Source of the DNA: Thiobacillus sp.
GTDB lineage: Bacteria > Pseudomonadota > Gammaproteobacteria > Burkholderiales > Thiobacillaceae
Reading direction: 5' to 3'
Assembly (NCBI GenBank): GCA_020724415.1
Contig: DYHB01000009.1
Location: 1 to 42,382 of the forward strand
DNA: 42,382 nucleotides
The position numbers were made by a program, and so were the translations under genes. Below are positions 8,125 through 16,487 of this stretch, one piece after another (the stretch's first letter is position 1; each line of letters starts with the position of its first letter). The notes under the pieces are model-generated. The model did no database searches, was not told where the DNA came from, and saw only the letters and a list, made by a program, of their open reading frames with translations.

Positions 8125-9099
8125 CTACGCCGCCACTGCGGCTGCCCTGCCCTCCACGGTTGTCTGGCTGTCCGCCACCGCCGCCTTAATCTGGACCTTG
8201 ACGTCGGTGTAGTAGTCGCTGAACTTGACCACCAGCTGGTCGCCGGCGGCAATCGTTGTTTCGGCCTGGATCTCGACGTCGAAGTTTGTGCCTCCATCCA
8301 CCGAACCCAGGACCTTGACGTGAGCACCATTGGCCCCGGTGTTCTTCGGGATGACGGTGGAAGTCCTGTATCCACCCTTGCTCCAGGCACTGCCTAAATC
8401 GGCGTAGTCGTTGGTCGTGTTCTGGCCGGCCCACGTCTTGCGGGAGTCAGCCGCTTTTAGGCTGCCAGACCCGCCTAACAATGACTCCAGTGTGTCGGTC
8501 TGGGCGATGAGCGTGTCGAGCTTGGTCTCGACCAGGTCCACGTGTCCGGCGATCGTGTCCAGCTTGGCATGAGCGGTTGCGTCGGAGGTGGCGGCAGTGC
8601 CCGAGACGGAAACGGTCAGCGTTCCGCGGAGCTTTTCGACAACCGCCTTCAGGAGCTGGATTTGATTCCAGGCCTGGGCCAGGTCCGCCCCTGCGACCGC
8701 GTCTCCCGGCGCACCGGCGGCCGCCTCCAGACCGTCCACCATGCCCTCGAGACCGTCGACGAGACCCTTCAGATCCGTCAGCAGTGTCTCAATTTGGTCA
8801 GTAAATCCTTCCAGGCCATCCACCGCGGCGTGAACATCAGCAAGGGTCTTGGCGCCGGCGCCGCTACCCGTGATGGCATCCCGCAGGGCGCTCAGGGCCA
8901 GGTCGAGTTTGGCCAGATCCTGTGAGATGTCACGGGCCGTGAGGGCTGTTCCCGCCCACTTGGTGATATTGCCGGGCAAGGGATTGGTGCTGCTGATGGG
9001 GTTGCCATCGGGACCAAGCAGGAAAACCTCCTTCCGGCCTTCGTTGTAGTTCCACCCGGGCACCGGCTGACCCTGATAGGTCGGGGGATTGACAGGCAC
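8125..9099 (-). CDS. Unknown head-module protein with coiled-coil centre (possible head fibre)
   Basis: 324 residues from a GTG behind GGGAGGTGTAGCC. The N-terminus (PPTYQGQPVPGWNYNEGRK) looks like a capsid-anchoring tag. Residues 60-210 are heptad-like, with repeated Leu-Asp/Glu-Gly patterns (LLTDLKGLVDGLEGMVDGLE), suggesting a trimeric coiled coil. The C-terminal 110 residues are beta-rich (VLGSVDGGTNFDVEIQAETT). An anchor, shaft and knob plan suggests a head or whisker fibre. The gene is bracketed by two hairpin terminators in the late operon, which is odd. I do not recognise a named family. Confidence 0.55.
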   Translation of the reverse strand: MPVNPPTYQGQPVPGWNYNEGRKEVFLLGPDGNPISSTNPLPGNITKWAGTALTARDISQDLAKLDLALSALRDAITGSGAGAKTLADVHAAVDGLEGFTDQIETLLTDLKGLVDGLEGMVDGLEAAAGAPGDAVAGADLAQAWNQIQLLKAVVEKLRGTLTVSVSGTAATSDATAHAKLDTIAGHVDLVETKLDTLIAQTDTLESLLGGSGSLKAADSRKTWAGQNTTNDYADLGSAWSKGGYRTSTVIPKNTGANGAHVKVLGSVDGGTNFDVEIQAETTIAAGDQLVVKFSDYYTDVKVQIKAAVADSQTTVEGRAAAVAA

Positions 9100-9126
9100 C
9101 GGCTACACCTCCCGAAAATGGCCATG

Positions 9127-9153
9127 AAAAAGACCGCCCCGTGGGGAGCGGTC
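9127..9153 (-). terminator. Intrinsic terminator inside the late operon
   Basis: On the minus strand GACCGC and GCGGTC (9132-9153) form a GC-rich hairpin with an inner CCC/GGG helix, followed directly by TTTTT (9131-9127). It lies between the 99-residue gene ending at 9176 and the gene starting at 9099. It would lower transcription of the capsid and tail genes unless read through or anti-terminated. Confidence 0.7.
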
Positions 9154-9175
9154 AGTCATATCCAGGCGTTGAGCC

Positions 9176-9475
9176 TTAAAGCGGTTGGGTCGAGTAGACA
9201 ATCGCGTGCCACTGAGGACCCCACCGGGCAATCAGAGCCTCTAACTCGTCCATCAGGCGCTGCTGCTCGGGGGCCAGGCGGCCCTCAGACCTGGCCTTGC
9301 GCAGCCGTTCCACCCGGCTGTCCGTCATGGGCCACTCCAACAGCTCGTTCATCTTGCTCTCCCGGTCCCACTGGTCCGGGTCTTCCCAGGAGGCCAGCAT
9401 GTCCGGCACCCCGCGCCAGACCACCAGCGCCAGTTCCAGGTCGTGCTGAAGCCGGTCAGATGTGTCGCTGGACAT
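9176..9475 (-). CDS. Hypothetical small head-module protein
   Basis: 99 residues from the ATG at 9475, overlapping the end of the minor capsid gene by 20 bases. The sequence is acidic and helical (LQHDLELALVVWRGVPDML, NELLEWPMTDSRVERLRKA, EQQRLMDELEALIARWG) with no recognised domain. It is the last gene before the intrinsic terminator, so it is co-expressed with portal and minor capsid genes. It may be an accessory assembly protein; the function is unknown. Confidence 0.55.
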   Translation of the reverse strand: MSSDTSDRLQHDLELALVVWRGVPDMLASWEDPDQWDRESKMNELLEWPMTDSRVERLRKARSEGRLAPEQQRLMDELEALIARWGPQWHAIVYSTQPL

Positions 9476-11273
9476 CGGTCGCGCCTCCCCTGGGCAGGAA
9501 CTCCTCGATGGTGTGGTCCTGGTAGGCCGTCTTGACACGCCCGTAGGTCGCCGAGTAGATGACACCCAGAAGATCCCGCGCCTGCGGGCCGCGGTAGCGT
9601 TGGAGGGTCCGGACAATCAACAGGAGGATATCCTCGCCCCGGTATCGGTAGGTGAAGGCGGCAACCGGGCGCTGCCGCAGCATCACCCGCAGGGACCGCA
9701 GGAACTCCTGCCGTGAGGTGTTCGGAGGCCACTGTTGATCAGCAACTACCCGCAGCAGCCAATGCTGTACATCAGACGGAATCCGTTCCCGGGCATCCAA
9801 CTGGCGTCCCTCATATTGTACACCAGTCAGGCGCCTGCCGGCAGCAACCAGCCGCTCCGAAAACCCGGCACGCGCAACGTGGGCCCGCACCCCGGCCAGT
9901 TCGCCGGGGGTCAGCCGACGGCGTGACGTAACGACTTCCCGTAGCCTGACGTCAACAGGGTGGCTGCTTGGGGTCACGGGGCCGGCGCCACCTGTAACCG
10001 GGACCACCCCGCCAAGCTGCCGGTGCACACGCTGAATTGCCCGCCGCTGCTCGCCCACCAACTGCCGCAGCTCGGCGTTGACCTGGCGCAGGCGCTGCCG
10101 GCGGCCCGTCTCCCACTGCTCCGCCCGCTCGCTGAGCTTCTCCTGCAGCTGCCGGCGCCGGGCCGGGTCCACGTCGGAACGCTGCAGCTCCTCAGCCCAC
10201 CGGCGCATGTGTGCGTCTAGGGGTACAACGTCTGCCTCGCGCTGGGCCAAAAGCCGCCGGCGCTCCCGTCGCAGGGCATTGATGCGCTGGCTGCGGTTGT
10301 AGGCGTCCACCTCGTCCCGGCTGCGGGGGTCGTCATCGAAAGGACGGTTGGACAGTTCCTGGAGGCGCTCCAGATCGGCCGAATCGGTCAGGTCAGGCAC
10401 GAACGGCGCCAGGCTGTGGCCGCAATTGGGATGCCATGGCGTCGGTCCCACCGCGGCCAGCGCCGGCCAGCCGGGCGTCCGGCCGGACAGGCTGTAGACC
10501 CGCCCTTGCCGAGGGGCGCACATGGGGCATGTCGGCCAGTGGGTGCTGGCCCGTACCAGGTCATGTCCGGCCCGCTCCACCACCTGGATGGTGCCCTGGG
10601 TATAGGCCTCCCGGGTAGTGGTCCTGGCAACCATCTCGGAGTAGGCCGGCAGGGACCAGTTGCGGCCGGCCTGGTCCTGCACCACGGTGATGCCCCGCTG
10701 CACCAGGTCATCGAGCAGGACCCGGCGCATGTCCCGCACCGTCAGACCCTCGGTCAGCTTCCGGGCCGTGGCCTCGAGGCCGGCACGGCGCAACTCATCC
10801 TGCACCCGCCGGCCGATGAGGGGAACTCTTCCACCGGTACCGGCGGTGGCCAGCAGTTGCGCTGCGCCCAGCCAGCCCTGCACCCGGGTGCCGGTAACCT
10901 GCAGGGCGGCATCCAGGCCTTCAGTCAGATTCCGGGCAGTAACGGTGACGGCGTCCCGGTTCACCACGGCGAAAGTGGCGGTGTCCAGCTGACGCCCCGC
11001 CGCGGCGAAGCTCGCCACGGACGATTCTGCGCCTGCCCGCCAGGCCGCGTCCACTGCCCCCGGTTGCCCGGCCTCACCCAGGGCCCAGCGATGCGTCCCT
11101 GTACGCAATTCGGCCAGGATCTGCTGGAGCTCCCGGAGCCAGGCCCGGTAAAAGACCGGGCTGCGCCCCTGGCGGAGCGCGGCGGCCAGGCGCTCCAGCG
11201 TGCGCTGGTGTGCGTCGCCGTACAGGCGGACGAGTTCACGGACCAGGCGGTCCGTCGGGTGGGGCTCGGCCAC
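9456..11273 (-). CDS. Minor capsid protein (Mu gpF-like / Phage_min_cap2), with long C-terminal extension
   Basis: 605 residues from a GTG six bases after GAGGTGA. The central block with ARTTTREAYTQGTIQVVE, then THWPTCPMCAPRQGRVYSL and TPWHPNCGHSLAPFVPDL, gives the Cys/His pattern of Phage_min_cap2/SPP1 gp7-like proteins, which bind the portal and help DNA ejection. Residues 330-440 are a highly charged Arg/Glu coiled coil. The last 150 residues (DVQHWLLRVVADQQWPPN, TYRYRGEDILLLIVRT, ending near EEFLPRGG) form an extra domain I cannot name. It follows portal with a 14-base gap, as expected. Confidence 0.8.
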   Translation of the reverse strand: MAEPHPTDRLVRELVRLYGDAHQRTLERLAAALRQGRSPVFYRAWLRELQQILAELRTGTHRWALGEAGQPGAVDAAWRAGAESSVASFAAAGRQLDTATFAVVNRDAVTVTARNLTEGLDAALQVTGTRVQGWLGAAQLLATAGTGGRVPLIGRRVQDELRRAGLEATARKLTEGLTVRDMRRVLLDDLVQRGITVVQDQAGRNWSLPAYSEMVARTTTREAYTQGTIQVVERAGHDLVRASTHWPTCPMCAPRQGRVYSLSGRTPGWPALAAVGPTPWHPNCGHSLAPFVPDLTDSADLERLQELSNRPFDDDPRSRDEVDAYNRSQRINALRRERRRLLAQREADVVPLDAHMRRWAEELQRSDVDPARRRQLQEKLSERAEQWETGRRQRLRQVNAELRQLVGEQRRAIQRVHRQLGGVVPVTGGAGPVTPSSHPVDVRLREVVTSRRRLTPGELAGVRAHVARAGFSERLVAAGRRLTGVQYEGRQLDARERIPSDVQHWLLRVVADQQWPPNTSRQEFLRSLRVMLRQRPVAAFTYRYRGEDILLLIVRTLQRYRGPQARDLLGVIYSATYGRVKTAYQDHTIEEFLPRGGATDVQRHI

Positions 11274-11287
11274 CGATGATCACCTCA

Positions 11288-12811
11288 CTACCCGTCACCT
11301 CCGGGCCCGTTCTGACCGCTGCCGGCGCCGGGCATGAAAAGACCGCCGGCGGCCTCGGCCTGCTCGGCGGCGATGCGGTCCGACTCTTCCTCGGCCTCGG
11401 CCTCGCTGAGACCATCCAGTCGCTGCAGCGCCCGGATGGTGCTGGTCAGGCCGGCTTCCTTCCGCCGGGCCTCGGTTTCGGCCGCCTCCTTGGGGTCCTG
11501 CGGCAGGCCGTCGGCCCAGTCGATCACCACCGTGGTCGGGCGGTACCGGGCGCCGGCCAGGTTGACTTCGAGTTGCTGGGCGGCCAGCAGCGCCCGGCGC
11601 AGGGCCGGCTCGAGGCGTTCACGCTTGCGGCCGGCCACCGCCAGGGGCCGGGCCATCCGCAGCCGGAGGGCGGTACCGCTGGCGGCGCCGCCCTCCTTGT
11701 AGTTAGAAAAGGCCGCCGGCGTCGTGCCGGTGACCGTGTAGAAGATCTCCATCAGCTTGTCCCAGGCCTGGAAGTTGGCCTGCATCTGCGGGTCCCAGAC
11801 CAGGTACCCCGGCGGCTCCTCCCCGCCCTCAACCGGGATGTACTTGCCGTCCGGCGCCGTCTTGTAGACCCAGGTCTCCTTGTCCTCGTCCCATTCCATC
11901 ACCGAGGTGGGCCCGTACATCGTCGGCGCCGCGTGCTTGTCGAAGATCATGCCCCACTGGCTGGCCTGCACGTTGAACTGCGGGATCAGGGTATCGATGG
12001 CCCGGTAATCGCCGATGCCCAGCACCGTCTTGGAGGTGGCGCTGTTGCTGGCCGGCTGCACCAGGAACTCCGTGACACCGGGCAGGTCCTGGTCCGCTGT
12101 GGTAACGCCCGGGGGCAGGCTGGGCGGCAGCTCCCGGCCCAGCGAATTCCCCTGCAGCTCGTACCGCCGGTACTTGATGTGCCCCCGGTAGTGGATCTCC
12201 ACGTTCAGCACCCGGCGCTGATCTTCCAGCTCCTCGATGCTGAACAGGATGTGGGCGATGACCCGCTTGCCCATCGTCCACGGGATCCACTGGTCCGCGG
12301 GGTAGCTCTCAACCCGGGCCCGGCCGGCCTCGCCGTCGAGCACGGCCACGAACACGCCGTTGCCGGCGATGCTCTGCTCCAGGACACACTCGTGGATCTC
12401 CAGGCTGAGTTCCTCGGTGAGCCGGTTGACCGCTGCACGCTCATCCTCGCCCGGATCGCCTCCCCCCTCCACCACGGAGCCCGCCCGGACCTTGGGCGGC
12501 TCGTTGACCATCAAGTCCGCCCACAGAAGGCTGAGGCCCTGCGGCAGGTTAATCTCCTGCTCGTGCGTGCCCCGGGCGGCGGCGATGCGGCTGAGCAGCT
12601 CCAGCAGCGTCTTCGGGTCCTTCTTCTCCTCGGCCGTGGCGTCGGGCCGCAACCGCTTATAGTGCTCGGCGTAGATCTCGTGGTGGTCGCAACCGAACAG
12701 CTCCCGGTCCTGGCGGATCTGCTCCAGCCGTTCCCGGTGGTCTGTGTCACCCACCTTCGGGGGCCAGGGCTTTTCCGGCGCCAGGAACGGCGGGAAGGGG
12801 AAATCGGGCAC
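11288..12811 (-). CDS. Portal protein (SPP1 gp6-like)
   Basis: 507 residues. The family pattern is visible: an N-terminal FGCDHHEIYAEHYKRL segment, a wing/stem region with LIPQFNVQASQWGMIFDKHA and NFQAWDKLMEIFYTVTG, and SGTALRLRMARPLAVAGRKR, matching the conserved S(G)xALRLR region of SPP1-type portals. An acidic helical C-terminus rich in Ala/Glu precedes a Gly-rich tail. It lies just after the large terminase and before the minor capsid gene. Twelve copies would form the DNA channel at the capsid vertex. Confidence 0.85.
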   Translation of the reverse strand: MPDFPFPPFLAPEKPWPPKVGDTDHRERLEQIRQDRELFGCDHHEIYAEHYKRLRPDATAEEKKDPKTLLELLSRIAAARGTHEQEINLPQGLSLLWADLMVNEPPKVRAGSVVEGGGDPGEDERAAVNRLTEELSLEIHECVLEQSIAGNGVFVAVLDGEAGRARVESYPADQWIPWTMGKRVIAHILFSIEELEDQRRVLNVEIHYRGHIKYRRYELQGNSLGRELPPSLPPGVTTADQDLPGVTEFLVQPASNSATSKTVLGIGDYRAIDTLIPQFNVQASQWGMIFDKHAAPTMYGPTSVMEWDEDKETWVYKTAPDGKYIPVEGGEEPPGYLVWDPQMQANFQAWDKLMEIFYTVTGTTPAAFSNYKEGGAASGTALRLRMARPLAVAGRKRERLEPALRRALLAAQQLEVNLAGARYRPTTVVIDWADGLPQDPKEAAETEARRKEAGLTSTIRALQRLDGLSEAEAEEESDRIAAEQAEAAGGLFMPGAGSGQNGPGGDG

Positions 12812-12817
12812 GAAGCA

Positions 12818-14632
12818 TCACCACCTCGGGTGCTTGGGTATGACACGGGGCCGCGGCGCCGTCCGGCCGGTACCGCCGAGCGTGACAGCGCTCTTCACAT
12901 GGATCAGGCCCGTCACCCGGGCGACGTGCTCGCGTAGCTCCAGTGCGATGGCCATGGCCAGGACCCGGTCATCTTGCTTGCCATGCTGGGCTTCGGGCTT
13001 GCCCTTGGCGTTCACCTTGAAAACCAGCATCTCATCCAGCAGGCCAGGGGACCGAGGCTGCAAAACCTTCTCGCGGACGGCCTGCTTGATCTTGCCGAGG
13101 ATGACCGGGCGGGTCTTGATCGTGGTCTTCCAGCCGTACTCCCGGATCTTCTGCCGGTGGGGCCAGCCCTCGCCCCAGAGGTTGGGGTAACGGGTGTACT
13201 TCTCCAGGACGTTCACCGTAGCGACGCCCATGCTGTTGGCCTCGGGCCCAAGAAGCGCCCGGTTGTACCAGATGCCCAGCCAGTGGAGCTTGCGTCCGTA
13301 CAGGTCCGGGTCCATGCGCCCGTGCAGTTCGGCGACATGCTCCAGGGACTCGACCTCGAGGACCTCGGCAGCGTCAAAGTTGCCGTCCTCCTGGCCCTCG
13401 ACCACGTCAGCACCGATCACGTACCGCTTGCCCTTCTCGGGCAGCTTCCAGACCCAAACCTCACCGAAGGGGTCCGGGCGGAGCACCGGCCGGCGCTGGC
13501 GTTCGGACTCGACCTCGTCCAGATGATACCGGGTCGCCGGCGGCTCCCGGCGCAGCTCCTCCTTCAGGGCGATGACCGTGGGCGTGTGGAACCACGGCCG
13601 GCCAGTCACCAGGAAGGCCTCGTCGGGGCTCGATGGGTACTCCTGCTTGAACCGGTCATGATCGCCCTCGCAGAGGTTGGTCACAGCCCAGCGGCGCCAT
13701 TTCAGCTGGCAGTAATCAACCGGGTACAGCCGGGCCAGCTCGACCTCCTTGGCGTCCAGCTTGAGAAAGTCGACATCGCCCGGATCCGGACGGCCGCCGG
13801 CATCGACCTGTGCGCGCACCCGGGCCCAGGTCTCGTCCTCCTCGCGGGTGGTGGCCAGGCGGTACTCGCCATGCTCCCACCAGGCGACGAAGACCGGCTC
13901 GAAGTCCGACTCCCCGCGCTCGGCTGCCTTCCACATCTCGTGGAAGGAGCCCTGCGCGCCGTTGGCGGTCGACTCCAGAATCAGAACGGTGCCCGGCTCA
14001 TTGGGCACCGCCTGCAACAGCGCTGTGAATGTCTCAGGGTGTGGCCAGAAGGCTACCTCGGAGGCGTGCACGAACTGGTAGGTCCCGGACCGGCCGGCCT
14101 GGGGGTCCTCGGCCGTCTCCACCTGCACCCGGCTGCCCAGTCCAGGGTGCTGCAGCCTGGCCTTCGGGTCCGGGTTGTCGAACTCGATGATGCCCAGGGA
14201 CTCGTTGCGGGTCTTGACCATCGGCCGGAACTCGGGCCGCAAGTTGTCCACGTACCGCAGGAACATGCGGAACAGGTTTTTGGAGCCCTCCGACTCGTGA
14301 GCGATGATCAGGCTCGAGACCTGGTGCGTGCGGGTCGTGTAGTAACAGTTGAACCCCTGGATGGTCGTCGAGAAGCCGATCTGCCGGGCCTTCAGCACGA
14401 TGATGCGTACCGGCTTGCCAGCCTCTTGCTGCCGGCGGATGGCCGCCATCAGTTTCTGCTGGCCCGGGTTCAGCCGGAGCGGGACGAGCTGGCCGCCGCT
14501 CTTGGGCCGGATCCAGAGCAGGTCCTCCGCGAAAGCCACCGGGTCAGTGGCGTAGACCCGGTCCAGCTGCGCCAGTTCCTCGGGTGTAAACGCATCCTCG
14601 GGGAGCTGCGCATCCGACCTGGGGAGAACCAT
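12818..14632 (-). CDS. terL: Terminase large subunit
   Basis: 604 residues from the ATG at 14632 (GGTGG nine bases upstream); the reading frame stays open further upstream but that part is Pro/Gly-rich and non-protein-like. KARQIGFST at about residues 81-89 is the Walker A-like ATPase loop of large terminases. FVHASEVAFW is the probable Walker B region. YVIGADVVEGQEDGNFDAAE and the late KQDDRVLAMAIAL supply the nuclease acidic residues. The enzyme packages and cuts the concatemeric genome at the portal. A 413-base leader separates it from the small subunit, which is unusually long. Confidence 0.9.
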   Translation of the reverse strand: MVLPRSDAQLPEDAFTPEELAQLDRVYATDPVAFAEDLLWIRPKSGGQLVPLRLNPGQQKLMAAIRRQQEAGKPVRIIVLKARQIGFSTTIQGFNCYYTTRTHQVSSLIIAHESEGSKNLFRMFLRYVDNLRPEFRPMVKTRNESLGIIEFDNPDPKARLQHPGLGSRVQVETAEDPQAGRSGTYQFVHASEVAFWPHPETFTALLQAVPNEPGTVLILESTANGAQGSFHEMWKAAERGESDFEPVFVAWWEHGEYRLATTREEDETWARVRAQVDAGGRPDPGDVDFLKLDAKEVELARLYPVDYCQLKWRRWAVTNLCEGDHDRFKQEYPSSPDEAFLVTGRPWFHTPTVIALKEELRREPPATRYHLDEVESERQRRPVLRPDPFGEVWVWKLPEKGKRYVIGADVVEGQEDGNFDAAEVLEVESLEHVAELHGRMDPDLYGRKLHWLGIWYNRALLGPEANSMGVATVNVLEKYTRYPNLWGEGWPHRQKIREYGWKTTIKTRPVILGKIKQAVREKVLQPRSPGLLDEMLVFKVNAKGKPEAQHGKQDDRVLAMAIALELREHVARVTGLIHVKSAVTLGGTGRTAPRPRVIPKHPRW

Positions 14633-15045
14633 GGAAGTCACCACCGGTATTGCACGTGTGAAACGGGGTGTAGAGAAGTTGGGGAGCGGTCCGGCGGGAA
14701 TCGGGCCGGAATCGCGGAGTTGGTGCGAGTAGAGAGGGGTTGGGGGGCCCCAGGGGGCGGCCCCACCCCCGGGGTTAGGCTGGCCGGGGGGGCCGGGGTC
14801 AGACCACCGCCACCCCCGGCTACCTGCATACAACCTGCATATCATCTTGCCTTAACCTAATCAAACAAAAATTTGACTAGGTTACTGGAGATATTAACAA
14901 GACCGGAAAGCCGCTCGTAGACTTGCTTTCCGGCATTGGACGTTTCTCGGCGTCTTGATTCACGATTTATTCATTCGTTATGCGCTCGCCTAGGCCGGGT
15001 TAACCAGCCACTCAAATGCACGCAGCGCATAGCACCATCCAGCCT
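14633..15045 (-). other. 413-base structured spacer between terminase subunits
   Basis: No convincing gene. On the minus strand the upstream part is AT-rich and holds two inverted repeats: CCGGAAAGC/GCTTTCCGG (14903-14933, perfect nine-base arms) and CCTAGTCAAA/TTTGATTAGG (14857-14882, one mismatch). Two copies of TATGCAGGT follow at 14820-14838. The part next to the large terminase is extremely GC-rich with CCCC/GGGG runs. A 63-codon Pro/Gly-rich ORF (14638-14829) could start there, but its composition is low-complexity and I do not call it. The spacer may hold a promoter, a cos/pac region or an RNA regulator. Confidence 0.5.
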
Positions 15046-15579
15046 TTATGCATCCGTCGGACCCTGCTGGCCACCTGGGGAACTGCCCTGCTGCAGCCGT
15101 TCCTTCATGCGCTGGCGGGCCAGTCGCTGCTCGTGGGTCTCGGTGAGGGTGGTCTGCTCCACACGGTGCACCAGGTCACCACGCAGCTCGAAGAAGAGAC
15201 GCAGGGCCTTTGTCTCGCCGGCCTTGACCAGCTGCATGAGCGTGCCCCAAGCGTCCGGCAAGTGCTGGTCGGTGATCTGCTTGACCAAGTCGTTCTGGAA
15301 CTTCACCCATGCAGGGTTCTGGCGGGCGTTATAGTAGGTCATGCGGCTAACGCCGGCCAATTCGCAGAGAGTGGTGACGATACGGGGAGCGCGGGGGTCC
15401 GAAGCAACAAGTGCCAGCCGCACCTGCTCTTCTGTCAACCCGAGATCTGTCCGTTCCTGCAAAATATTTCTTGCCATTTGTTGGATAAATAGCTGATAAT
15501 CAGGAACTTCCTCTTCCTTGATGGTGTCGACCAGGGCCTGTAGGTTCCTGGTCTTTTTGCGCTTGTACACGCTACGCAC
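15046..15579 (-). CDS. Terminase small subunit (HTH, phBC6A51-like)
   Basis: 177 residues from the GTG at 15579, six bases after a GGGGG purine tract; a GTG two codons earlier is too close to it. After a basic N-terminus (SVYKRKKTRNLQALVD), ERTDLGLTEEQVRLALVA and LCELAGVSRMTYYNARQNPA form a helix-turn-helix, then a helical oligomerisation region (GTLMQLVKAGETKALRLFF). This is the pattern of small terminase subunits that bind the packaging site. It sits between the late regulator and the large subunit. Confidence 0.72.
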   Translation of the reverse strand: MRSVYKRKKTRNLQALVDTIKEEEVPDYQLFIQQMARNILQERTDLGLTEEQVRLALVASDPRAPRIVTTLCELAGVSRMTYYNARQNPAWVKFQNDLVKQITDQHLPDAWGTLMQLVKAGETKALRLFFELRGDLVHRVEQTTLTETHEQRLARQRMKERLQQGSSPGGQQGPTDA

Positions 15580-15674
15580 GCTCACACCCCCTTCCCTGCG
15601 GCTTGTCTGCACATCCTGACCAACAAAATCAGGGAGGCTGCCTGTTGCTGGCAACTCTCCCCCACGCTACCACA

Positions 15675-15704
15675 ATTCTATGTCAACAGTGCCACTCACG
15701 TCAA
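15675..15704 (-). promoter_or_regulatory. Probable late-operon promoter
   Basis: Minus strand: TTGACG at 15704-15699, an 18-base spacer, then TAGAAT at 15680-15675. These are close to the sigma-A consensus. It lies about 95 bases upstream of the small terminase start and just downstream of the ArpU-like gene, where activator-dependent late promoters are found. Confidence 0.55.
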
Positions 15705-15713
15705 GGACCAACT

Positions 15714-16172
15714 TCAACTGGCCCAGTCGGCGCCGCTCCACAGCCGCTCGACGCACTCCTGGAAGTAGACCTCGGCAATCAGCATGACCAGGGCCATCTC
15801 CCGCCGGCGAAAATACGTCCGCCTGGCCAGGCCGAGCACAGCAGCCGCTTGCTCGTGGGAGATCTCCTGCTCCTGCGGCCACCGGGGATCCTGGCGGTAG
15901 AGATAGCGAACCCTGACCAGCTCGTGCAGTTCTTCGGGTAACCGGCCAAGCGCACCTTCGAGCAGCCGGACCACACGGCTGGTATGAACCCGCTCGGCTG
16001 TTTCGCGTTCTGTCACGGATCCGCTTGGCGATCCGGACGGGACAAATCCGGGGGTAAAACCGGAGCCACCCTGGTACCCGCCCGGCTCTTCGAGCACCCG
16101 CTTGAGATCAGGCAGCTCAACCAAACGATTTTCCATTTCATGGAATGACCATATGCGTGGACGTTGGATCAA
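15714..16172 (-). CDS. ArpU/RinA-like late transcription regulator
   Basis: 152 residues from a TTG eight bases after GGGGAG; an internal ATG at 16136 lacks a ribosome binding site. The C-terminal half (VRLLEGALGRLPEELHELVR, YRQDPRWPQEQ, EQAAAVLGLARRTYFRRRE) has the sigma-70 region-4-like helix-turn-helix found in ArpU-family phage activators, including the LPEE...L..RY pattern and a YxRR-type recognition helix. These regulators are normally encoded just before small terminase and turn on late genes, as here. It lies immediately downstream of the GGTACGA repeat block. Confidence 0.68.
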   Translation of the reverse strand: MIQRPRIWSFHEMENRLVELPDLKRVLEEPGGYQGGSGFTPGFVPSGSPSGSVTERETAERVHTSRVVRLLEGALGRLPEELHELVRVRYLYRQDPRWPQEQEISHEQAAAVLGLARRTYFRRREMALVMLIAEVYFQECVERLWSGADWAS

Positions 16173-16187
16173 GGCACTTTCTCCCCT

Positions 16188-16480
16188 GTGGTACGGGCTG
16201 TGGTACGACCCCTGGTACGACCCAGGTCGTACCACTGGAACCCTAGAGCCATGCGGCCTAGAAACCCCTGGCACGAGCGGTACGACCTTTGTGCGAAACT
16301 AACCCTTACATTGCGTTTTTTCTACTATGGATTTCCATATGATAGGAATATCCCATTAACAGGAAATCCATAGTAACCGTCATGGTATAAAGAGAAACTG
16401 ACCTCGTACCACTCGTACCACTCGTACATCCTTACAACCATCTGCGTTTCACAGGTACGACTCCGGTACGAGTGGTACGA
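16188..16480. repeat. GGTACGA repeat clusters flanking an AT-rich inverted repeat; candidate replication origin
   Basis: This 315-base gap has no gene. GGTACGA on the plus strand occurs at 16202, 16214, 16279, 16454, 16465 and 16474. Its complement TCGTACC occurs at 16227, 16404 and 16413, with near-copies at 16190 and 16422. Spacings are mostly 9-13 bases. Between the two clusters is an AT-rich stretch holding a perfect 14-base inverted repeat, TACTATGGATTTCC at 16323-16336 and its complement at 16362-16375. Iterons around an AT-rich stem next to the primase gene fit a phage origin; a regulator-binding region for the ArpU-like gene is the alternative. Confidence 0.65.
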
Positions 16481-16487
16481 CTTCAAC

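Noticed and set aside
12974-14860. 628-codon plus-strand ORF opposite terL
   Set aside because: Antisense shadow of the terminase gene; no ribosome binding site and low-complexity composition.
16404-16480. Possible CRISPR array (short repeats)
   Set aside because: Repeats are only 7 bases, occur in both orientations and have 2-6 base gaps, so they are iteron-like; no spacers or cas genes are present.
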